Part shown: positions 1 to 6,270 of the stretch, one piece after another
Position numbering within the stretch: position 1 is the first letter of the stretch
Layout: each line of letters opens with the position of its first letter
Assembly (NCBI GenBank): GCA_916050055.1
Contig: CAJZJY010000069.1
Location: 1 to 6,270, forward strand
Reading direction: 5' to 3'
DNA length: 6,270 bases
DNA from: an uncultured Streptococcus sp.
Lineage (GTDB): Bacteria; Bacillota; Bacilli; Lactobacillales; Aerococcaceae
Notes under the pieces: generated by a model
What the model saw: the letters and a program-made list of their open reading frames with translations, nothing else
What the model was told of the DNA's origin: nothing
The model's database searches: none
Position numbers and translations under genes: made by a program

Positions 1-52
1 CCGTAAGGATTCGTAGTAATCGATTTTATAGAGTGATTCAGTCTCTTACTGA
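1..52. other. Short noncoding stretch downstream of gyrA
   Basis: The 52 nt after the gyrA stop contain a 5-bp hairpin (TCAGT at 38-42 and ACTGA at 48-52, 5-nt loop) starting directly after the stop codon. No T tract follows in the transcribed direction, so it is not a standard intrinsic terminator. Transcription may end, or continue into the next gene, beyond the window. Confidence 0.5.
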
Positions 53-2638
53 TTATTCATTTTCTTCGTCAACTAATTGTTGCGCAAAGTCTTTCATGTT
101 GCCTTTGATTTGGTCTTCTGAAAGTGATGCAGTTGGTGTTTCTGTTGCTACTGATTCATTTGTTGATTCAGTCGCTTCAGAAGCTTCTTCTGTTTCGTCT
201 TCGCGGTCCACAATCGCTAATGAACTTACAATCGCATCTTGATCGAGACGCATCATACGAACTCCAAGTGCGCCACGGCCTGTTTGAGACACGTCTTCGG
301 CATGGAATCTGATGATAACCCCTTTATTCGTCATGATAAGTAAGTCTTCGTCTCCAGTTACGGTACGTAGGCAGACAAGTGGTCCATTTTTCTCAGTAAT
401 ACGAAGTGTACGAACCCCTTTTACGCCACGGCCTTTCAATGCGTATTCGCTCGCAGCTGTACGTTTTCCGTAACCTTTTTCGCTGACTACTAATACTTCA
501 CGGTCTGGCGTTAAAATATCCATTCCGATGACATAGTCGCCTTCACGTAGAGAAACCCCACGAACACCTGAAGCGGTACGACCCATCGCACGAACTTTAT
601 CTTCATGGAAGCTTACAGCGTTACCGTGATAAGTTCCGAGGATGATGCCATCATTTCCGCTTGTGACTACTACACGAATCAATTCATCATCTTCGCGTAA
701 TTGGATGGCACGTAGACCATTTGTACGGATATTCTTGAATTCTGATAGACGAACACGTTTTACCGTTCCACGTAATGTTGTGAAGAACAAGTAACGTTCT
801 GATTCATCTGATTCTGGAACACTGATAATCGCTTGGATTTTCTCAGCTGAATCAATGTTTAATAAGTTGATAACTGGTAATCCTTTTGCTGTACGACTAT
901 ATTCAGGAATTTCATACCCTTTTGCTTGGTACACTTTTCCTGTATTCGTAAAGAAGAGGAGTGAATCGTGTGTTGAACATGAAATCATGTTTTCCACGTA
1001 GTCATCATCATGGACGCTCATTCCTTGAACCCCACGTCCTCCACGACGTTGTGCCTTGAATTCAGTGTTGGCAAGACGTTTGATATATCCATTCTTCGTT
1101 AATGTAATCACGACATCTTCTTGTTCGATTAAATCTTCATCTTCAAGGCTTAACGCTTCTCCGACTAATAATTCTGTACGACGAGGATTGTCGAAACGTT
1201 GTTGGATTTCAAGAAGCTCTTGTTCGATGATTTCGTAACGAAGTTCTTCGCTCGCTAATACTTTTTCTAAGTATTGAATCGTTGCTTGTAATTCGTTGTA
1301 TTCTGCATCGATTTTCTCGCGTTCTAATCCTGTTAAACGAACCATACGCATATCAAGGATTGCTTGTGCTTGTTTATCGCTTAAGCCGTATTCATTCATG
1401 AAGCGTTCTTTGGCGATATCTCCACTTGCTGAACTTCTTAAGATGGCCACAATCGCATCGATATGGTCTAAGGCGATTTGTAACCCTTCTAAAATATGAG
1501 CGCGGTCTTCCGCTTTTTTCTTATCGAATAAGCTACGACGACGTACCACTTCTTCTTGGTGGTCTAAGTAGTGGCGTAAAATTTCTTTTAAGCTCAATAC
1601 TTTTGGCTCTTGATTTACAATCGCAAGCATGTTGAATCCGAAGTTTGATTGTAATGGTGTTAATTTGTATAAATTATTTAATACAACGGATGCTGAAACA
1701 TCACGACGCACTTCAATCACGACACGCATACCCACACGGTCAGATTCATCGTTTAAGTAAGTAATGCCTTCGATTTTCTTTTCGTGGTGTAATTGTGCGA
1801 TACGTTCTACTAAACGCGCTTTATTTACCATATATGGTAATTCAGTGATGATGATGCGTTCTTTTCCGTTTTTCAATTCTTCGATTTGTACGCGTCCACG
1901 AACCGTAATCGATCCGCGTCCTGTTTCGTACGCACGACGAATTCCAGATTTACCTAAGACAATTCCTCCAGTTGGGAAGTCTGGTCCAGGGAGAGCTTCC
2001 ATCAATTCAGTAGTGGTCACATCAGGGTTCTTCATTAATAAGTGAAGAGCAGAAATGACTTCCGCCAAGTTATGTGGTGGAATATTCGTTGCCATCCCTA
2101 CGGCAATCCCTGTTGCACCGTTGACTAATAAGTTTGGAATACGTGCTGGTAATACTTCTGGTTCATGTTCTGTTGAATCGTAGTTATCACGGAAATTAAT
2201 CGTATCTTTGTTAATATCGCGAAGCATTTCAAGAGCAATTTTACTCATACGAGCCTCTGTATAACGCATCGCAGCAGCTCCGTCTCCATCGACAGAACCA
2301 AAGTTACCGTGACCATCGATTAATGGGTAACGGTATGAGAAATCTTGTGCCATACGAACCATGGCATCGTAAATTGCAGAGTCACCGTGTGGGTGATATT
2401 TACCCATTACGTCCCCGACAATACGCGCAGATTTTTTATGCGGTTTGTCCGGTGTCACTCCAAGTTCACTCATTCCATATAAAATACGACGGTGTACTGG
2501 TTTTAATCCATCGCGTACATCTGGTAGAGCACGCGATACAATAACACTCATCGAATACTCTAGAAATGATTTACGCATCGTTTGTACTAAATCAGTTGAT
2601 TCAAAAGTTTCTTCAAAGTGTTTCACTTCTTCAGACAT
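53..2638 (-). CDS. gyrA: DNA gyrase subunit A (GyrA)
   Basis: GyrA is the DNA-breaking and rejoining subunit of DNA gyrase; with GyrB it forms the A2B2 enzyme that introduces negative supercoils in the cytoplasm. The 861-residue length is normal for the family. The N-terminal breakage-reunion domain spans about residues 30-500. Its catalytic tyrosine is Y126 in the AMRYTEARM motif, equivalent to E. coli Y122. The quinolone-determining region reads GDSAIYD, with S87 and D91 at the E. coli S83 and D87 positions, so neither common resistance change is present. The C-terminal DNA-wrapping domain (about 505-810) begins with the GyrA box QRRGGRG at 530-536. It shows six blade-like repeats starting near 515, 565, 622, 670, 720 and 771, which separates it from a typical ParC. 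An acidic Ser/Thr/Glu-rich tail follows from 811. The start is supported by AAAGGAG lying 7 nt upstream of ATG, in a 45-nt gap after gyrB. The stop is TAA. Confidence 0.98.
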   Translation of the reverse strand: MSEEVKHFEETFESTDLVQTMRKSFLEYSMSVIVSRALPDVRDGLKPVHRRILYGMSELGVTPDKPHKKSARIVGDVMGKYHPHGDSAIYDAMVRMAQDFSYRYPLIDGHGNFGSVDGDGAAAMRYTEARMSKIALEMLRDINKDTINFRDNYDSTEHEPEVLPARIPNLLVNGATGIAVGMATNIPPHNLAEVISALHLLMKNPDVTTTELMEALPGPDFPTGGIVLGKSGIRRAYETGRGSITVRGRVQIEELKNGKERIIITELPYMVNKARLVERIAQLHHEKKIEGITYLNDESDRVGMRVVIEVRRDVSASVVLNNLYKLTPLQSNFGFNMLAIVNQEPKVLSLKEILRHYLDHQEEVVRRRSLFDKKKAEDRAHILEGLQIALDHIDAIVAILRSSASGDIAKERFMNEYGLSDKQAQAILDMRMVRLTGLEREKIDAEYNELQATIQYLEKVLASEELRYEIIEQELLEIQQRFDNPRRTELLVGEALSLEDEDLIEQEDVVITLTKNGYIKRLANTEFKAQRRGGRGVQGMSVHDDDYVENMISCSTHDSLLFFTNTGKVYQAKGYEIPEYSRTAKGLPVINLLNIDSAEKIQAIISVPESDESERYLFFTTLRGTVKRVRLSEFKNIRTNGLRAIQLREDDELIRVVVTSGNDGIILGTYHGNAVSFHEDKVRAMGRTASGVRGVSLREGDYVIGMDILTPDREVLVVSEKGYGKRTAASEYALKGRGVKGVRTLRITEKNGPLVCLRTVTGDEDLLIMTNKGVIIRFHAEDVSQTGRGALGVRMMRLDQDAIVSSLAIVDREDETEEASEATESTNESVATETPTASLSEDQIKGNMKDFAQQLVDEENE

Positions 2639-2683
2639 AATTCGTCTCCTTTTCTATTCTTCTCTTCAAATTCGATTACTGGA

Positions 2684-4624
<1,941 letters not shown>

Positions 4625-5752
4625 CTAATTCTCACTCTCCGTTTTTAAAATAGTTCCTTTTTCAATCGGTATTACGACTGGTTCATTAATAAATTGTTGC
4701 TTAATCCCATCCAGGCTCGTTGTCGTAATAAAGGTTTGCACCTTATTTTCAATGGCCTTAATCAGATGAGTTTGTCTATCATCATCGAGTTCGGACAGTA
4801 CGTCATCTAATAGTAGAAGAGGATACTCACCCGTCGATAATTTCATCAATTCGATTTCCGCAAGCTTCAAACTCAGAACGGTCGAACGTTGCTGTCCTTG
4901 CGAACCGTACGTTTGAACCGGAATCTCGTTTAAATAAAAAATCAAATCGTCACGGTGCGGTCCAATCAGCGTTGTGGCTTGATCCGCCTCACGAGTTTGA
5001 TTCTTCTTGAATTGATTGATATAGATTTCTTTCATTTGCGAAGGGGTTAAACCATCCTCCAGCGGAATCGTTGCTTGATACGAAACCGAGAATTTCTCAC
5101 GACCAAGCGATAACTGGTCATGAATCGGAATGGCTAAAGCCTCCAATTGCTTCATAAAATCGAGACGATGAAAGACGATTTTACTAGCTAACTCGCTTAA
5201 CATCTCGCTTAAAACCTCTAAGTATTCGTCCGGCTGCTTTTTCTTAATCGCTAGCTGCTTCAAATACGTATTACGCTGTTTTAAGACGCGATTATATTCC
5301 ACTAAATCATAGAGGTAGAGGGAACTCATTTGTCCAAGTTCCATATCCACGAATTTACGTCTATTTTGCGGAGACCCTTTGACAAGTGTGAGGTTCTCTG
5401 GGGCAAAGAGGATGACATTCAAGTTTCCAAGGTAAGAACTAAGTCGTTTTTGCTCCAAATAATTCACTTTCGCGATTTTTCCTTTTTTAGAAAATTGCAA
5501 TTCTAAATTTGTCTTTGTCGCTGTTTTCTCAACAGTCCCTTTAATCGTCGCAAACTCTTTATTCCATCCAATCAGTTCTTTGTCGTTTGTCGTGCGGTGG
5601 CTCTTTGTCATCGCCAAGGCATAAATCGACTCCATCAGGTTGGTTTTCCCTTGTGCATTTTCACCAATAAAAACATGCACACCGTCTGTAAACTCTAGTT
5701 GGACAGATTCATAATTACGAAAGTTTTGTAATTGTAAATTAGTCAGCTTCAT
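4625..5752 (-). CDS. recF: DNA replication and repair ATPase RecF
   Basis: RecF is an SMC-like ABC ATPase that, with RecO and RecR, directs RecA loading at single-strand gaps. It works in the RecFOR recombination pathway and helps stalled forks recover. The 375-residue length is typical. The N terminus MKLTNLQLQNFRNYE is the usual RecF opening. Walker A is GENAQGKTN at 30-38, with K36 and T37. A helical lobe spans roughly 140-260. The RecF signature GPHRDDL lies at 264-270, the ABC signature SQGQQR at 284-289, Walker B LLLLDD at 312-317, and the D-loop SELD at 320-323. All nucleotide-binding elements are intact. The ATG overlaps the yaaA stop codon by 4 nt (ATGA). No clear Shine-Dalgarno sequence is visible in the preceding 20 nt, so initiation probably depends on ribosomes finishing yaaA. 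The stop codon is TAG, unlike the TAA of both gyrase genes. Confidence 0.97.
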   Translation of the reverse strand: MKLTNLQLQNFRNYESVQLEFTDGVHVFIGENAQGKTNLMESIYALAMTKSHRTTNDKELIGWNKEFATIKGTVEKTATKTNLELQFSKKGKIAKVNYLEQKRLSSYLGNLNVILFAPENLTLVKGSPQNRRKFVDMELGQMSSLYLYDLVEYNRVLKQRNTYLKQLAIKKKQPDEYLEVLSEMLSELASKIVFHRLDFMKQLEALAIPIHDQLSLGREKFSVSYQATIPLEDGLTPSQMKEIYINQFKKNQTREADQATTLIGPHRDDLIFYLNEIPVQTYGSQGQQRSTVLSLKLAEIELMKLSTGEYPLLLLDDVLSELDDDRQTHLIKAIENKVQTFITTTSLDGIKQQFINEPVVIPIEKGTILKTESEN

Positions 5753-6003
5753 GCGTCATGTGTGTTCAAATCATTTTCATCCGATTTCATTTCTTTCACA
5801 ATAAAAATACCTTCATCAGGTATTTCGACACGTGTATTCGGATATAATTTTCTACCACGTCGATTTTCTAACTCTCCATCTACAAAAACTGTATATTCTT
5901 GCAAGTACCATTTTGCTTGTCCGCCCGTTGTAATGACGTCAATATGTTTTAAAAATTGCCCTAATGTAATGTACTCATCAGAGATCGATACGATAGTTGT
6001 CAT
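5749..6003 (-). CDS. yaaA: S4 domain protein YaaA, predicted RNA-binding
   Basis: This is a small S4-domain protein of the YaaA family (also annotated RlbA in some genomes), found between dnaN and recF in many Firmicutes. Its molecular role is not settled. The S4 fold is known for RNA binding, and a ribosome or RNA partner is only inferred. The protein has 84 residues. The S4 core runs from about residue 12 (ITLGQFLKH) through the conserved GGQAKWYLQE at 27-36, VDGELENRRGRKL at 41-53 and VEIP at 59-62. R48, R49, R51 and K52 give a basic patch suited to nucleic acid contact. The last 14 residues are polar and acidic and probably disordered. The start is well supported: GAGG lies 6 nt upstream of ATG. 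This is the first visible gene of the cluster, behind its own promoter, and its stop overlaps the recF start. Confidence 0.93.
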   Translation of the reverse strand: MTTIVSISDEYITLGQFLKHIDVITTGGQAKWYLQEYTVFVDGELENRRGRKLYPNTRVEIPDEGIFIVKEMKSDENDLNTHDA

Positions 6004-6017
6004 GAACTTCCTCTTTT

Positions 6018-6056
6018 CTAATGGATATTGGTGAGAACTCCATTAAACTCATGCAT
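6018..6056 (-). CDS. Possible 12-codon leader ORF upstream of yaaA
   Basis: Within the predicted leader, an ATG opens a short frame encoding MHEFNGVLTNIH and ending in TAG. The stop codon lies 3 nt before the yaaA ribosome site. The 3' half of the frame overlaps the leader hairpin, so a translating ribosome would open it. Support is weak: the only Shine-Dalgarno-like sequence is GTGAG, almost touching the ATG. The peptide has no run of one amino acid typical of attenuation leaders, and such short frames arise by chance. A second ATG 4 nt further on opens a 24-codon frame that overlaps the yaaA start out of phase. Confidence 0.15.
   Translation of the reverse strand: MHEFNGVLTNIH
6019..6045 (-). 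promoter_or_regulatory. Leader hairpin immediately upstream of the yaaA ribosome site
   Basis: A perfect 7-bp inverted repeat, TAATGGA (6039-6045, read on the minus strand) and TCCATTA (6019-6025), encloses a 13-nt loop in the predicted mRNA leader. The stem ends 4 nt before the AGAGG ribosome site at 6010-6014, so folding or unfolding could affect yaaA initiation. The stem is AU-rich and only moderately stable. The loop contains CTCAC, which can pair with GTGAG at 6058-6062 to form an alternative fold or a pseudoknot. No known riboswitch class is recognised, and function is unproven. Confidence 0.35.
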
Positions 6057-6072
6057 GCTCACATATTTTTAA

Positions 6073-6087
6073 GTAGAATAACTCTAC
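6073..6087 (-). repeat. Small hairpin at the predicted transcript 5' end
   Basis: A 5-bp inverted repeat, GTAGA and TCTAC with a 5-nt loop, sits at the predicted transcription start. It could form a 5'-terminal hairpin that protects the mRNA, or a half-site for a regulator binding over the start. At this length it may be coincidental in AT-rich DNA. Confidence 0.25.
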
Positions 6088-6090
6088 AAT

Positions 6091-6119
6091 ATTATACAAT
6101 TTTTACACGCTTTTCGCAA
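6091..6119 (-). promoter_or_regulatory. Sigma-A type promoter for the yaaA-recF-gyrB-gyrA cluster
   Basis: Reading the minus strand, a TTGCGA -35 element (6114-6119) and a perfect TATAAT -10 element (6091-6096) are separated by exactly 17 nt. Upstream DNA is AT-rich and could act as an UP element. Transcription would begin near 6084-6085, giving a leader of about 80 nt before yaaA. The -35 box matches the consensus at four of six positions; the -10 box and spacing are ideal. The yaaA-recF and recF-gyrB junctions leave no room for a new promoter and the 45-nt gyrB-gyrA gap shows none, so this promoter probably serves all four genes. Read-through from an upstream gene is also possible. Confidence 0.82.
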
Positions 6120-6270
6120 AGAAATTGCAAAATTTAGGGGGTTATTTCAATTTTTAGTCAAAATCAACAAAAAAGCCTAAAAAAACGAAAAACAAAATTT
6201 AATAGGATTTTTTCAAAAATTGAAAGTTTTGGACCAAAAATTACCCCAAAATCGTGCTGCCCAAAATTCA
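6120..6270. other. AT-rich noncoding region upstream of the promoter
   Basis: These 151 nt run to the window edge and hold no convincing gene. The minus strand is strongly T-rich, with runs of seven and six T. Visible structure includes a 6-bp inverted repeat with a 3-nt loop at 6211-6225 (TTTCAA and TTGAAA), the palindrome TTTTGGACCAAAA at 6227-6239, and three related CCAAAAT-type repeats between 6234 and 6268. There is no match to the DnaA box TTATCCACA and no GC-rich terminator stem. A phenylalanine-rich frame enters from the window edge and stops after about 34 codons; it looks like a product of base composition. In related genomes dnaN lies upstream, but none of it is visible here. Confidence 0.6.
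6211..6239. repeat. Two adjacent inverted repeats in AT-rich DNA
   Basis: TTTCAA (6211-6216) and TTGAAA (6220-6225) form a 6-bp stem with a 3-nt loop. The palindrome TTTTGGACCAAAA (6227-6239) follows after one base. On the minus strand the pair could fold as tandem weak hairpins downstream of an unseen upstream gene. Neither stem is GC-rich and neither is followed by a clean T tract in the transcribed direction, so a terminator role is only a guess. Confidence 0.3.

Noticed and set aside
25..30. TATAAA on the minus strand after gyrA, a possible -10 for the next gene
   Set aside because: No acceptable -35 sequence lies 16-18 nt upstream, and the putative downstream gene is outside the window.
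34..173. The 10-mer TGATTCAGTC occurs at 34-43 and again at 164-173
   Set aside because: One copy is in the low-complexity GyrA tail and the other just outside the gene. With no flanking similarity, chance is likely.
6140..6168. Second possible promoter with TTGACT as -35
   Set aside because: TTGACT is a good -35 match, but at 17 nt the -10 position reads CCTAAA, far from TATAAT. The downstream promoter at 6091-6119 is much stronger.
6133..6181. Possible terminator from TTTAGG and CCTAAA arms
   Set aside because: The 6-bp arms are about 37 nt apart with no GC-rich core or well-placed T tract, so this is not a credible intrinsic terminator.
6167..6270. Minus-strand open frame entering from the window edge
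   Set aside because: It runs about 34 codons, is dominated by Phe and Leu from T-rich DNA, and does not resemble the DnaN C terminus.

Overview
This window looks like an origin-proximal replication cluster from a low-GC Gram-positive bacterium. Gene order (yaaA, recF, gyrB, gyrA), AT-leaning codon use and strong AGGAG-type ribosome sites all fit. The GyrB, RecF and GyrA proteins read most like Lactobacillales (the Enterococcus, Carnobacterium and Granulicatella side of the order). That placement is an impression from the protein sequences; I could not align them, and I cannot name a genus.

All real genes lie on the minus strand, so transcription runs from high to low coordinates. Positions 6120-6270 are very AT-rich noncoding DNA with small inverted and direct repeats. 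A good sigma-A type promoter at 6091-6119 is followed by a leader of about 80 nt. The leader holds a 7-bp hairpin just before the yaaA ribosome site and a possible 12-codon reading frame. Then come yaaA (84 aa), recF (375 aa, ATGA overlap with yaaA), gyrB (645 aa, 3-nt gap) and gyrA (861 aa, 45-nt gap). Only 52 nt follow gyrA before the window ends, and they contain no convincing terminator.

The genes form one likely operon for DNA topology and repair at replication forks. GyrB and GyrA together make the A2B2 DNA gyrase, which introduces negative supercoils using ATP. RecF loads RecA at gaps in damaged or stalled replication regions. YaaA is a small S4-type predicted RNA-binding protein of uncertain role that usually sits between dnaN and recF. 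All four proteins are full length with intact key motifs. I saw no mobile element, tRNA, rRNA, CRISPR array or unknown multi-gene system. The points worth a second look are the yaaA leader, the long noncoding stretch where dnaN would normally be close by, and a few residues in the gyrase drug-binding regions.
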